A DNA stretch of 64,000 nucleotides, from assembly GCF_000158815.1 (NCBI RefSeq), contig NZ_GG657738.1:1746578-1810577 (forward strand). Reading direction: 5' to 3'. The translations under genes and the position numbers were made by a program. A model generated the notes under the pieces. That model was given only the letters and a program-made list of their open reading frames with translations, made no database searches and was not told the DNA's origin. The stretch's first letter is position 1, and each line of letters opens with the position of its first letter. This document shows positions 36,722 to 46,626 of this stretch, one piece after another. The DNA comes from Micromonospora sp. ATCC 39149. Lineage in GTDB: Bacteria > Actinomycetota > Actinomycetes > Mycobacteriales > Micromonosporaceae.

Positions 36722-36979
36722 ATGCTCAGCAAAGAGGATCAGCGCAGGTTCGAACAGATCACCCGTCAGCTCCGGGAGAGCGACCCGGAGTTCTTCGCCC
36801 GCCTGGACCACCGGGCCCGGGCCCGTCGCGGCCGGTACCTGATGCTGTTGGCCGTCGTGCTGTGGGCCTCGCTGCCGGCGGCCACCGTCCTGGCCGGCCG
36901 ACCGGCCGGGGCGATCTTCGCGGCGGTGCTGCTGGCCAACGCCGCCGTCATGTGGCGGTTCCGTCGCCGCTGGTGGTGA
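36722..36979 (+). CDS. DUF3040 family small membrane protein
   Basis: 85 residues. The N terminus (MLSKEDQRRFEQITRQLRES, then DPEFFARLDH) is the DUF3040 signature, followed by two membrane helices (MLLAVVLWASLPAATVLAG and AIFAAVLLANAAVMW) and a basic tail. The family is actinobacterial and of unknown function. Ribosome site GAGGGGAAGG precedes ATG 36722. It converges on the SWIM-protein gene 15 bases away. Confidence 0.88.
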   Translation: MLSKEDQRRFEQITRQLRESDPEFFARLDHRARARRGRYLMLLAVVLWASLPAATVLAGRPAGAIFAAVLLANAAVMWRFRRRWW

Positions 36980-36994
36980 CCGGCCGCGCCGGGG

Positions 36995-37991
36995 TCACCG
37001 GGGGCCGCCGTCCGCCTCGGGGCGGGCCCGGCCGAACTCCCGGTACGCCCGGCGCAGCCGCTCCACCAGGCCGGGACCGCCGAGCGCGGGCGCCGGGGCA
37101 CCGAGCTGCCGCAGCAGCAGGGTCCGGCCCGTCGCCAGACTCGGCGGCCGATCCGGCAGCGGCACCGGCGCGACCCAGAACCGGTCGACCGCGTCGGCGA
37201 GCGCCGCGCGGGCAGTGGAGCATGCGCCCGGGCGGCACCCACGGCCGGGCACGGCCCGGCCGTGGGGCGGGACGTCCGTTCGAGATGGGGCCGTCCGGGC
37301 CGCCGTCCCTCGTGGCCGCACCCCGGCCGTCCCCGGTGGACGCCGGCGTAGCTCTCCCGCCGTCGTCGCGGCCCTGGGCCGGCGGCCGAGCGCAGGGCAC
37401 GCAGCCGATTTCAGCAGGTTCGGCGCGGCGGCGGCCCCGCCAGTGCAGCAGCTCGAACGGGTCGGCGTCGAACGCCTCCGCGAGCAGGTAGAACGTCGCG
37501 GCGAGGTGCTTGCACGGTACGGCGAAGTCGGGGCAGTTGCAGCGTTGGTCCAGCTCGGCGACGTCGGCCGGGAACAGCGGCGCGCCGGTGGCGGCGAACA
37601 GCTCCTCCAGCTCGTTCGGGAGGTCACCGGCGAGCAGCCGGGCGCTGAAGAACGCCTGCACCGCCAGTGCCGCCTCCACCCGGTCCCACAGCGCCTCCGG
37701 GAACGGCTCCAGCGCTATCCGCACCCGGTACGGCTGAGGCCGCGAGCCCTGCACGCGCGCGGTCACCACGCCGGGGGCGACGTCGAGGTCGAGCACCTGC
37801 CCCGCCCGCGCGTACGACCGACCTCGGGTGAGCCGGGTGCCGAGCGCGAAGGACTCCAGCACCTCCAGGAACCGGCGCGACCACCAGGAACGGCCGATCG
37901 CGCCCCGGGTGCTGCGGGCCCGCAGCCCGCCCTCGACCCGGCGGGGCCGCCCGTAGTCGGCGAACGGGCCGCTCGTGCCTGCCCCGCTCAC
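36995..37991 (-). CDS. SWIM zinc-finger protein, one frameshift
   Basis: Frame-corrected length is about 331 residues. The SWIM motif C-x-C-x(n)-C-x-H is seen in RCNCPDFAVPCKHLAA around residue 170, binding zinc; the N-terminal part (WWSRRFLEVLESFALGTRLTRGRSYARAG) is typical of actinobacterial SWIM proteins paired with SNF2 ATPases. An extra A near 37423 breaks the frame: without it RRRADLLKSAA joins to a C terminus ending VERLRRAYREFG. GTG 37991 overlaps the SNF2 stop (GTGA), so the two are co-translated and likely act together on DNA or chromatin-like complexes. Confidence 0.82.
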
Positions 37992-40900
37992 TCGACCACC
38001 GCCCCGGCCTCCAAAGCGAACAGCTCGCGCAGCCGGTCCGTGGACAGCTCGGTGACCCACTGCTCACCGGTGCCCACCACGGACGCGGCCAGGCTCCGCT
38101 TCTCGGCGATCATCGCCGCGACCTTCTCCTCCAGCGTGCCGGCGCAGACGAACTTGCGGACCTGCACCCGCCGCCGCTGGCCGATGCGGAACGCCCGGTC
38201 GGTGGCCTGGTCCTCCACCGCCGGGTTCCACCACCGGTCGACGTGCACGACGTGGTTGGCGGCGGTGAGGGTGAGCCCGGTGCCGCCGGCCTTGAGGGAG
38301 AGCACGAACAGCGGCGGGCCCGCGTCGGACTGGAACCGGGTCACCATCGCGTCCCGGTCGGCCTTGCCGACCCCGCCGTGCAGGAAGAGCACCTCACGGC
38401 CGAACCGGGCCGAGAGGTGACCGCGCAGCATCCCGCCGAACTCGGCGTACTGGGTGAACAGCAGGGCCTTCTCCCCCGCCGCGAGCACCTCGTCGAGGAT
38501 CTCCTCCAACCGGGCCAGCTTGCCGGAGCGGCCGGTCAGCGCGGAGCCGTCGCGCAGCAGCTGGGCGGGATGGTTGCAGACCTGCTTGAGCCGGGTCATC
38601 GCCGCCAGTACCAGGCCGCGACGCTCGATGCCGTCACTGGACTCGATGCGGGCCAGCATGTCGTCCACCACCGCCTGGTACAGCCCCGCCTGCTCGGCGG
38701 TGAGGTTGCACAGCACCTCCATCTCCAGCTTCTCCGGCAGGTCGGAGATGACCGAGGAGTCGGTCTTGAGCCGGCGCAGCACGAACGGGCCGGTCATCCG
38801 GCGCAGCCGCTCGGCGGCCTCGGCGTCGCCGTGCCGCTCGATCGGTTCGGCGTACGCCTTGCGGAACGACGCCGCCGGGCCGAGCAGTCCGGGGTTGGCG
38901 AACTGCATGATGGACCACAGGTCGGCGAGCCGGTTCTCCACCGGCGTGCCGGTGACCGCGATCCGGTGTCGGGCGGGCAGCGCCCGGACGGCCTCCGCCT
39001 GCCGGGTCGAGGCGTTCTTGATCGCCTGGGCCTCGTCGACGACGACCCGGTGCCAGTCGATCCCGGCGAGGTCGACGGCGTCCCGGGCGGCCACCGAGTA
39101 GGTGGTGAGGACCAGGTCCGCCGCGTGCACGGCCGCGACGAAGTCGTCGCCCCGCGCCCGCTCGGCACCGTGGTGCACGTGTACGCGCAGCTTCGGGGTG
39201 AACCGGGCGGCCTCCCGCTGCCAGTTGCCGACCAGCGACATCGGACAGACCAGCAGGGTCGGGCCGGCGTCCGGCGGGTCCCCGGCGAGCAGGGCGAGTA
39301 GCTGCACCGTCTTGCCCAGCCCCATGTCGTCGGCGAGCACCCCGCCGAGGCCGAGCGACTGGAGGAACGCCAGCCAGGCCAGCCCGCGCCGCTGGTACGG
39401 CCGCAGCGTCCCGGCGAAGGCCGGCGGCGGGTCGAGCGGGGTGAGTCGGCGCTCGGCCTGCCCGGCGAGCAGGTCACCCAGCGCGCCGTCGGCGCTCACC
39501 TCCAGCACCGGCAGCGCGTCGGCGGAGTCGGACTCGGCCAGCCCGAGCCGGAGCAGGTCGGCCACCGTCAGCTCGCCCGCCGAACGCAGCAGCCGCAACC
39601 CGGCGGCCAGCCGCGCCGGGTCCAGCTCGACCCAGCGTCCGCGCAGCCGGACCAGCGGGGTCTTCAGCTCCGCCAGCGCGGCCAGTTCCTCGGCGGAGAT
39701 CGACTCGTCGCCGAGGGACACCTCCCACCGGTAGTCGACCAGGGCGTCCAGGCCGAACCCGCCGCCGGCGGCGGCCACCGTGCCGGGGGCGGTACGGCTG
39801 CGCGCCTGCAACCTCGCCCCCAGCCGCGACGACGGTCGGCCGCCACCAGCCCGGCAGCAGCACCCCGAACCCGGCGGCGTGCAGCACCGGCGCGCCCTCG
39901 CGCAGGAACCGGTGCGCGCCCTCGACGTCCAGCTCCAGCGCCTCCGGCGTCGCCGTACGCAGGGCGGCGTCCAGCTCCGGCCAGAGCCGGCTGGCCCGGC
40001 CCAGCTCGGCGAGCAGAGTTTCCTGGGGGGAGTCGAGCCGGCCCGCGAGCCCGGGAAGGGCGTGCGGGGACCGCCAGATCTGACCGGCGTCGACGAGCAA
40101 GCTCGGCTCGTCGGCGGCCTGGAGCCCGAACTCCACCCGCCAGCGGCCCGGGTCGACCGAGGCGCTCTCCGCATCGTCCGCCGCCACGCCCGGCTCGCTC
40201 TCCGCATCGGCCGCGTCCTGGGCCAGCGCGGCGGCGAGGGCGTCGGCGATCGGGTCGGCGGCCGGCTCCACCAGCCGGAAGCTGGCCCGAACCGTGCCGC
40301 CGGCCGCGTCCCGCTGCCAGTCGGCCAGCGCGGCGGCCAGCGCGTCGAGGGCGGCCCGCTCGGCGGTGAACCCACCGTCTGGCCCGGTCAGCGCCGCGAG
40401 CCAGGCCGGCACCGCACCGCCCGGGCGGCCACCACCGGTCAGCCCGGTACGGGTGAGGGCGGCCCGCGCGGCGGCGTCGGTGAGCGCGTCGAGGGCGTCG
40501 GCGACCAACTCCCCGGCCGGCACGTCGCTGGCGGCCCGGGGCGGCCGGGGGCAGGGCCAGGGCGAGTGACCGCGCCCAGGCGGCGTCCGCGCCGGTGAGC
40601 AGGGGCCGCCACACCGCCCGCGCCCCGACCCCGCCGGTCGGACGCGGGCCGACGGCGTGCGCCGCACCCGCCCGGGGAAGCGGACGGAAGACGGCCGGCC
40701 TCCGGCCCGGGTGCGGGTGCGGGGGCGACGCCGGGCAAGGACCCGGCTCCTGCGGACCAGGTCGGCGGCGAACTCGGTCAGCTCCTCGAGGTGCCGCAGT
40801 GTTCGCGCTGGGCACCTCCGGGACGGTCGCCGGCAGCGCGCAGCAGCGCGAGCGCGTCCGCCGGGGCGTACCGGAGGGCGGGAGCGCGCCAGCCGGCGAG

Positions 40901-41188
40901 GGTGACCGGCCCACGGACCGGTTCGGCGACGGCCGTGCGGACCAGCTCCGGGGAGTCGGCCGGCGAGCCCGCCCGGGTGGGCAGGCGCAGCAGCACCGAC
41001 CCGGGCTCGGCGGCGGCCGGCCCGGCGGCGAGCGCGGCGGCGAGGGTGGCGTGGTCGGCGGCGAACGGATGGGGGCGCTCGCGGGGGGCCCGGCCCGGCC
41101 GGCGGGGCGCCTGCGGCGGCAGGCCGCTGTCCTCCGCCCAGACGGCGAGCCCCGCGCCGGGCAGCCACGACCCGTGGACGACCAGCAC
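37988..41188 (-). CDS. SNF2-family DEAD-like helicase/ATPase, N-terminal half broken by indels
   Basis: Frame-corrected length is about 1064 residues. The C-terminal ~600 residues are an intact Swi2/Snf2 motor: GGVLADDMGLGKTVQLLALL (Walker A), VVVDEAQAIKN (box II), TGTPVENRL (box III), LFTQYAEFGGML and GLTLTAANHVVHVDRWWNP (boxes V-VI), plus QATDRAFRIGQ. The N-terminal half needs six single-base deletions between about 39830 and 40800 to become one frame; recognisable blocks are LVVHGSWLPGAGLAVWAED, LRHLEELTEFAADLVRR and WRPLLTGADAAWARSLALA. It translocates on DNA, probably in repair or nucleoprotein remodelling. It overlaps the SWIM gene. Confidence 0.88.
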
Positions 41189-41296
41189 CGCTCCCCCTTT
41201 GCCGACGACCCCCGAGAATAGACCGGATACGGTCGGGCGGCCGACGCACCGGGCCGACCGGCCGGGTCGGCGCTTTCCCGGTGCGGCCGGGGTGGG

Positions 41297-41818
41297 TCAG
41301 ACCACGCCGGTGGAGCCGTCGGTCAGCTCGCGCAGGATGTCGGCGTGGCCGGCGTGTCGGGCGGTCTCCTCGATCATGTGCACCAGGATCCAGCGCAGGG
41401 ATACCTCGCCGAGCTGCGGCTGCGGCACCACGTGGTCGAGGTCGAAGCGCGCCGCGATCTCCCGGGATCGGGCGCAGGCCCGCTCGTAGCCGGCCACGAG
41501 TGTCTCGACGGTGTCGGAGGCGTCGAGGGTGAAGCTGGCCGCCGCCTCCTCCTCGGTGGTCTGGTAGACGTCGCCGGGCTCCGGGGCGAGCAGGCAGGGA
41601 AACCAGTTCCGTTCCACCAGGGTCAGGTGCTTCACCAGGCCGGCGAGGGTGGTGAGGGAGGGCACGAGCCGGCGCCGGGCGTCAGCGTCGGTGAGGCCGG
41701 CCAGCTTGCGCAGCACGGTGGCGCGGTGGAAGTCGAGGAATGATTCGAGCACGGCACGCTCGTCGCCGGTGCGGGCCAGCACCGGCCCGAGGGTGGGGTC
41801 GACCTTGATCTCCGCCAT
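41297..41818 (-). CDS. DinB-superfamily protein (DUF664 type)
   Basis: 173 residues, a four-helix-bundle protein. The metal-ligand His residues expected in the family appear in LAGLVKHLTLVERNWF and in EETARHAGHADILRE near the C terminus. Actinobacterial DinB/DUF664 proteins include mycothiol-dependent transferases, so a thiol-linked detoxification role is possible but not shown. ATG 41818 (MAEIKVDPTLGPVLARTGDE) is a good start. It stands alone between the SNF2 gene and a divergent small gene. Confidence 0.82.
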   Translation of the reverse strand: MAEIKVDPTLGPVLARTGDERAVLESFLDFHRATVLRKLAGLTDADARRRLVPSLTTLAGLVKHLTLVERNWFPCLLAPEPGDVYQTTEEEAAASFTLDASDTVETLVAGYERACARSREIAARFDLDHVVPQPQLGEVSLRWILVHMIEETARHAGHADILRELTDGSTGVV

Positions 41819-41933
41819 CCCCGGACCCTAGCCCTCCCGAGCCGGTCGCGCTGCCCGAGCCGGTCGCGCGGGCCCGCTCGCCGGGGGCCGGCTATCGCCT
41901 GCGGTGCGTCGGCCGCCGGGGCAGGATGGGCCC

Positions 41934-42140
41934 ATGGCATCAACGGCAGAGATTCCGCTGGCGGGCGGCAACGCCGACGGGCAGACGGTCACGGTCGAGC
42001 TGGACAGCAACGGCCGGCCGCCGCTGACCCACCATCACCTCGGCGCGCACGGGCTGGCCGAGGCCGAGATCTACGAGCTGGAGTCGACCACCGGCGGGGA
42101 TCAGGGGTGGCTCTACCGGTGGCGGGGGCCGGCCGTCTGA
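41934..42140 (+). CDS. Small hypothetical protein
   Basis: 68 residues, acidic, with no signal peptide or helix of membrane type. Pattern: ADGQTVTVELDSNGRPP, then HHHLGAHGLAEAEIYELEST and WLYRWRGP. Spacing of ribosome site (GCAGG) to ATG 41934 is acceptable. The family is not recognised. It is divergent from the DinB gene and converges on the pyruvyltransferase gene. Confidence 0.5.
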   Translation: MASTAEIPLAGGNADGQTVTVELDSNGRPPLTHHHLGAHGLAEAEIYELESTTGGDQGWLYRWRGPAV

Positions 42141-42265
42141 CCGGGCGCGGGCCGTCGGTGGCGACCGCGCGATACCGCCGACATGGCGGGTCCTCGGCAC
42201 GCGGACACCCTGATGCCGCGGGCCTGGTGTCGATCGCCGGCCCCAACGGCACCAGGCGGAACGGG

Positions 42266-43417
42266 TCAGGCCACGGTGGCGCGGGTCAGGGTTCGCGAGC
42301 GCAGGCTCGCCAGCACCCCGCCGGCGACCTGGGAGGTGCCCCGGGCCTGGTCACAGACCTCGGCCACCCGACGCGCGGTCTCCGCGGCGCGCGCGTCCCG
42401 CTCGTCCCACAGCCGGTCGACCTCGGCCAGCAACGGCCCCTCGACCTCGCGTTCGACGCCGCGCAGCGCGGGCACGCCGAGCCGCTGGGCGAGGTCGAAG
42501 ACCTTTCCGGCGTACGGCAGGGGCAGGAACGGGGTGCCGACCATCGCCGAGAAGATCAGGAAGTGCAGCCGCATGCCGACGGCGAGGTCGAAGTGCCTCA
42601 TCAGCCCCAGCACCTGCCGGGGTGAGTAGTCGCCGTGCAGGATGCGGCCCCGCTCGGCGGCGATCATGTGCGACATGACGCCGTGCGAGTGCCGGATGTC
42701 GTCGCGTTCCATCGGTACGAACAGCACGTACGCGTCGATCCGGTGGATCAGGAAGTCGGCGATCTGGGCGATCAGTCGGTGGTAGCCGTCGACGTCGAGC
42801 CGTTCGGCGGCCCGACCCGGCTCCCGTACGCTGAGCCCGACCAGCCGCCTGCCGGCCGGCACGCCCTCCTCCCGCAGGAGGTGCTCGGGGAACTCCTGCG
42901 GCTCCAGCAGGAACGCGGGGTCGGCGGTCACCGTGATCGGGTTGATCAGCCCGGACTCCTCCAGCACCATCCGGGACTCCTGGTCCCGCACCGTGACCTC
43001 GACGGCACCGGCCAGGGTTTCCCGCACCATGCCGGTGTCCACCCCGTCGTTGAGCGGACCCACCCCGACCGCGTACGTGAGCAGGGGCAGCCCCCGCTCC
43101 TGGGCGACCCGGACCACGCGCAGGTAGCGGCGGGCCTCCCGGTCGTAGAGGATGCCGCCGCCACCGAGGATCAGCAGGTCCAACTCGGCCAGCACCTCGG
43201 CCGAGTCGACCCGGCTCACCCCCTCCCACGGCACGGCCTCGACGTCAGGGTGGGCCTGGGCGGTGTGCGCCGGGTTGCGGGAGAAGACGATGATCCGCGC
43301 GTACGGCTCGTGCGAGCGCAGGTCGGCCAGGAGGCCGGTCAGGATCGCCTCGTCGCCGAGGTTGCGGCCGCCGTACGAGCCCAGCACGCCGATGGTCGGT
43401 CCGGTGCGGTCCCTCAT
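42266..43417 (-). CDS. Polysaccharide pyruvyl transferase family protein (CsaB-like)
   Basis: 383 residues. The N terminus IGVLGSYGGRNLGDEAILTG and the middle LDLLILGGGGILYD match the family that adds pyruvate ketals to cell-wall sugars (CsaB) or makes related modifications; DYSPRQVLGLMRHFDLAVGM and RLHFLIFSAMVGTPFLPLPY are C-terminal GT-B-like segments. ATG 43417 (MRDRTGPTIGVLG) is chosen; upstream in-frame sequence looks non-coding. There is no S-layer gene nearby, so the acceptor is unknown. Confidence 0.85.
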   Translation of the reverse strand: MRDRTGPTIGVLGSYGGRNLGDEAILTGLLADLRSHEPYARIIVFSRNPAHTAQAHPDVEAVPWEGVSRVDSAEVLAELDLLILGGGGILYDREARRYLRVVRVAQERGLPLLTYAVGVGPLNDGVDTGMVRETLAGAVEVTVRDQESRMVLEESGLINPITVTADPAFLLEPQEFPEHLLREEGVPAGRRLVGLSVREPGRAAERLDVDGYHRLIAQIADFLIHRIDAYVLFVPMERDDIRHSHGVMSHMIAAERGRILHGDYSPRQVLGLMRHFDLAVGMRLHFLIFSAMVGTPFLPLPYAGKVFDLAQRLGVPALRGVEREVEGPLLAEVDRLWDERDARAAETARRVAEVCDQARGTSQVAGGVLASLRSRTLTRATVA

Positions 43418-43567
43418 GCGCCTCGCTCCTCCCCGCAGGATGCGTTCCGGGTGGGTTTCCCGCTGGCCGCGGGGACACACGTACCACCTCGGGCGGTGCG
43501 GGCGAGGGGTTCGGCGGTCATCGGGGCCAGGGCGAGCGACACGGCGACTCCTCGGGACAGGACGCCG

Positions 43568-44179
43568 TCAGCCGCGCGACGCCGGCCCCGGGGCACCAGG
43601 TCGCGGGGCGGCACCGCCGACGAGGCGGGACACCAGGGCCGAAACCACCGCGTCGACGTCGAAGCCGGCGTCGATCGAGGTGGTGAGCAGGTCGAGCAGC
43701 AACCCGTCCACCGCATAGTGCAGCAGAGCGATCTCGAACGGGCCACCCGGTAGCCCGGCTGCGGCGTGGAACGCGACGTCGTCGGCGTACCCCCGGCGGA
43801 GCACCTCGGCCAGGCCCCGGCCCAACTCGGGGTGGCGGGCCGCCTCCAGCCGCAGCTCGATCAGCGCCCGGGTGACGTACGGCTCGCGGGTGGTCCGCTC
43901 GACGATGTAGCGGACGTAGTCGGTGGTGAGGTCGATCGACGGTGCGCGGGCGGCGAGCCGGGCGAGGACGGCCTCGTCGGGGGCGTACCGCTCGAAGACC
44001 CGCTCGCCGAGCGCGCCGAGCAGCGCCTCGCGGGTGGGGAAGTAGTTGGAGGCGGTGCCGGTGGGCACCCCCGCCTCGGCGTCGACGGCGCGGTGGGTGA
44101 GCCCCCGCGCACCGGCGGTGGCGAGCACGCGCAGCCCGGCGTCGGCGAGCAGGGCGCGTCGTTGCGGGTTCCGGGCCAT
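43568..44179 (-). CDS. TetR/AcrR family transcriptional regulator
   Basis: 203 residues. HTH region at residues ~8-55: RALLADAGLRVLATAGARGL, then EAGVPTGTASNYFPTREALL. The C-terminal domain is of the TetR_C type with helical dimerisation (IALLHYAVDGLLLDLL). ATG 44179. It is divergent from a dihydrofolate-reductase-fold gene, and the 66-base interval contains paired CAACCACGACA repeats that are likely operators, so the TetR protein probably represses both genes. Confidence 0.88.
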   Translation of the reverse strand: MARNPQRRALLADAGLRVLATAGARGLTHRAVDAEAGVPTGTASNYFPTREALLGALGERVFERYAPDEAVLARLAARAPSIDLTTDYVRYIVERTTREPYVTRALIELRLEAARHPELGRGLAEVLRRGYADDVAFHAAAGLPGGPFEIALLHYAVDGLLLDLLTTSIDAGFDVDAVVSALVSRLVGGAAPRPGAPGPASRG

Positions 44180-44196
44180 GGTGAACACGGTAGCAA

Positions 44197-44245
44197 CAAC
44201 CACGACAGGTGTAGTACCTTCCAACCACGACAACAGTAGTGGTTG
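44197..44245. promoter_or_regulatory. Candidate TetR operator cluster
   Basis: Two direct copies of CAACCACGACA (44197-44207 and 44222-44232), 25 bases apart, and an inverted half-site GTGGTTG (44239-44245) pairing with CAACCAC. A small palindrome AGGT-GTAGT-ACCT lies between the direct copies. The whole interval between the divergent TetR and reductase genes is covered. Confidence 0.45.
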
Positions 44246-44257
44246 ATGGGAGTCTCC

Positions 44258-44926
44258 TTGCGCAAGCTCGTGTACTACGTGGCCAGCACCCTCGACGGCT
44301 TCATCGCCGCCCCCGACGGGTCGTACGACTTCTTCCCCGTGGAGCCGGACGTGACCGCCCACCTCGCCGCCGGATGGCCGCAGGCCTTCCCCACGTTCAG
44401 CCACCCGCAGCTCGGCATCGACCGGCCCACCGGGCGCTTCGACACGGTGCTGATGGGCCGCGCCACCTATGAACCGGCGCTGCGCGCCGGCATCGCCAGC
44501 CCGTACGCCCACCTGCGGCAGTACGTCTTCTCCCGGTCGCTGCCCCCGTCGACCGCCCCCGGGCTGGAGGTCTTCGCCGGCGACCCGGTGGCCTTCGTCC
44601 GCGAGCTGAAGGGGCGGCCCGGCGGCGACATCTGGCTCTGCGGCGGCGGGAACCTCGCCGGCCAGCTGCTGCCCGAGGTGGACGAACTCGTGGTGAAGCT
44701 GCACCCGATCGTGGCCGGCAGCGGTATCCCGCTGGCCGCCCGGGGCTTCGAGGCACACCGGTTCGCCCTGACCGGCACGCGGGCGTTCGACAGCGGCCTG
44801 GTCCTCCTGCACTACGTCGCCGCGCCCGCCCCCTCCGCCCCGGCCGCCGCGCTGGCGACCCCGGCCGGCGCAGCGGCCGACGGTGCGGCGGCGGGCGTCA
44901 CTGCGGAGGGCGCGCCGGGGCGGTGA
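44258..44926 (+). CDS. Dihydrofolate reductase-fold protein (RibD C-terminal type)
   Basis: 222 residues. The start (RKLVYYVASTLDGFIAAPDG) and RFDTVLMGRATYEPAL, then DIWLCGGGNLAGQLL, are the usual landmarks of the RibD_C/YyaP family of NADPH-dependent reductases of unknown substrate. A TTG at 44258 with GGGAG upstream gives the family-typical N terminus; an ATG at 44246 in frame is the alternative. A ~35-residue Ala-rich tail follows. It overlaps the convergent hydrolase gene by 29 bases. Control by the divergent TetR gene is likely. Confidence 0.82.
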   Translation: MRKLVYYVASTLDGFIAAPDGSYDFFPVEPDVTAHLAAGWPQAFPTFSHPQLGIDRPTGRFDTVLMGRATYEPALRAGIASPYAHLRQYVFSRSLPPSTAPGLEVFAGDPVAFVRELKGRPGGDIWLCGGGNLAGQLLPEVDELVVKLHPIVAGSGIPLAARGFEAHRFALTGTRAFDSGLVLLHYVAAPAPSAPAAALATPAGAAADGAAAGVTAEGAPGR

Positions 44927-45695
44927 GGAACGGCAGCACGGCGGCAGGCAGCGCCGGCGAGTCGAGCATCTCGTAGTGGGTCAGCCCCGGCAGGACGGCC
45001 AGCCGGGACGCGGGGCGGCCGGCGCCGTCCCAGCCGGCGTCGCGGTGGCCGCCGCCGAGCAGCCCGAAGAACTCCGCCACGTGGCCGGTCGGAACCGAGT
45101 CGGCGTCGGCGAAGACCAGCAGGGTCGGGTTGGCCAGGGCGGCCACCTGCGCCGACCAGTCGTAGTCGCGACGCAGCAGCTCCCCCGTCTTCGCCCACAG
45201 CGCCGGCCAGTCCTGCGGGCGGGGGGCGATCCGGGCGTACAGCTCGTGCGGCGGGGTGCCCCGCATCCGCTCCCCCGTCGCCGCGTCCTGGGCCGCCATC
45301 GCGGCCAGCACCTCCGGATACCACCCGCCGCGGCGGCACGGCGCGGAAACCACCACGAGGCGGCGCACCAGCGCGGGGTGCTGGATCGCCACCCGCAGCG
45401 CCACCCCGCCGCCCAGCGAATAGCCCAGCACGTCGGCCTCGCCGAGGCCCAGGTGGCGGATCAGCGCGGCGACGTCGTCGGCCATCGACTCGAACCGCAG
45501 GGGGCGGTCGACGTCGGCGGTGCGGCCGTGCCCCTGGAGGTCGACCGTCACCACCCGCCGGCGGCCGGCGAACGCCGGCAGCAGCGGGGCGAACGACTCC
45601 GCCGTGCCGTACCCGCCGTGCAGCAGCACCAACGGGCCGCCCGAGCCGCGCACCTCGTGCCACAGCCGCAGGCCGTTGACCTCCGCGTAGCTCAC
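44898..45695 (-). CDS. Alpha/beta-hydrolase
   Basis: 265 residues. Landmarks: oxyanion loop LVLLHGGYGTAESFAPLL, nucleophile elbow VLGYSLGGGVALR (Ser), DADSVPTGHV (Asp region) and LPGLTHYEML (His). The cap domain is small. Lipase, esterase or lactonase activity cannot be distinguished. GTG 45695 (VSYAEVNGLRLWHE) has a good GGAGG site. It converges with the reductase gene and overlaps its end. Confidence 0.85.
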   Translation of the reverse strand: MSYAEVNGLRLWHEVRGSGGPLVLLHGGYGTAESFAPLLPAFAGRRRVVTVDLQGHGRTADVDRPLRFESMADDVAALIRHLGLGEADVLGYSLGGGVALRVAIQHPALVRRLVVVSAPCRRGGWYPEVLAAMAAQDAATGERMRGTPPHELYARIAPRPQDWPALWAKTGELLRRDYDWSAQVAALANPTLLVFADADSVPTGHVAEFFGLLGGGHRDAGWDGAGRPASRLAVLPGLTHYEMLDSPALPAAVLPFLTAPARPPQ

Positions 45696-45881
45696 CCGGC
45701 GCACCTCCGGCTCCGCCCGACCCTCCCGCTTCCGATCCAACCCCAGCGGTACGACATTCCGGCCCGGAAACTTCTCCGGAGTTTTCTGTTGGCATCCCGG
45801 CCACCCGCTTTTCCCACCGGTGTCAGCGCACCAACCCTCGGCCGGACCACCCGCCGCGCCGAGCGAAGAGGGGTCAGACAC

Positions 45882-46470
45882 ATGCGAGAGGGATCGAACC
45901 AGAGCCGCTGGACGCGTCGCACGGCCGCCGTGGGCGGGGCGGCGCTGAAGCGCGCTCGTGCTCGGCCAGCCCCCAGCGGCCTGGCCACCGTCTCCGGCAG
46001 CTCGGCCCCCAGCCTCGGCACGTCCAACTGGTTCGAGAAGTCCTGCCCCGCCGGCAAGCACGCCATCGGGGCCGGCGGCGCCGTCGTCGGGGCGTCGAAC
46101 AGCGAGGTGATCCTGGAGGACCTGCGCATCCAGCAGAACAGCGTCGTGGTGGCCGGCGCCGAGGACAACGGCTTCGCCGGCACCTGGTGGCTCGACGCCA
46201 CCGCCATCTGCGCCGACCCGCTGCCCGGCGAGCAGCGCGTCGTCGACGACAGCGCCTACAGCTCCGCCGTCGTCCAGTCGGTGGTGGCCACCTGCCCGCC
46301 CGGCACCCGGGTGCACGGGTGGGCGGCGAGATCCTCGGCGGCGACGGCCAGGTGAGCCTGACCGAAATGCGGGCCACCTCCTCGACCACGGTGACCGTCC
46401 GCGCGATAAAGGACGAGGACGGGTCAGCGGCAACTGGAAGGTGCGCGCGTACGCGGTCTGCGCGAACTGA
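45882..46470 (+). CDS. Secreted protein of unknown function, four indels
   Basis: Frame-corrected length is about 196 residues. As read, the N terminus is arginine-rich, but one inserted base near 45950 and one lost base near 45970 hide the hydrophobic core SALVLGQP of a signal peptide following MREGSNQSRWTRRTAAVGGA. The mature part has CPAGKHAIGAGGAVV, NSVVVAGAEDNGFAGTWWL and CPPGTRVHGVGGEILGG, with four Cys that could pair. Two further lost bases (near 46319 and 46424) are needed to reach the natural end WKVRAYAVCAN. Similar repeats of K-x-(A/V)-x-G-x-G-G occur in secreted actinobacterial proteins; no function is assigned. Confidence 0.65.
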
Positions 46471-46480
46471 CCCGGTCACG

Positions 46481-46510
46481 GCGGGCCGCCGGTCACCCCC
46501 GGCGGCCCGC
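46481..46510 (+). terminator. Hairpin after the secreted-protein gene
   Basis: 12-bp perfect stem (GCGGGCCGCCGG / CCGGCGGCCCGC), 6-nt loop, ten bases beyond the frame-corrected stop, supporting that stop. Confidence 0.75.
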
Positions 46511-46626
46511 GCCGTCGTGGCGGCGGGGCGTAAACCGCTTGCCGTACGCCGGGGCGCGGCACGATGAGGGTGGAGCCGCCGTCCGACGAGGCCGTGACTT
46601 CGTCCACCGATCGGAAAGCATCAGGA

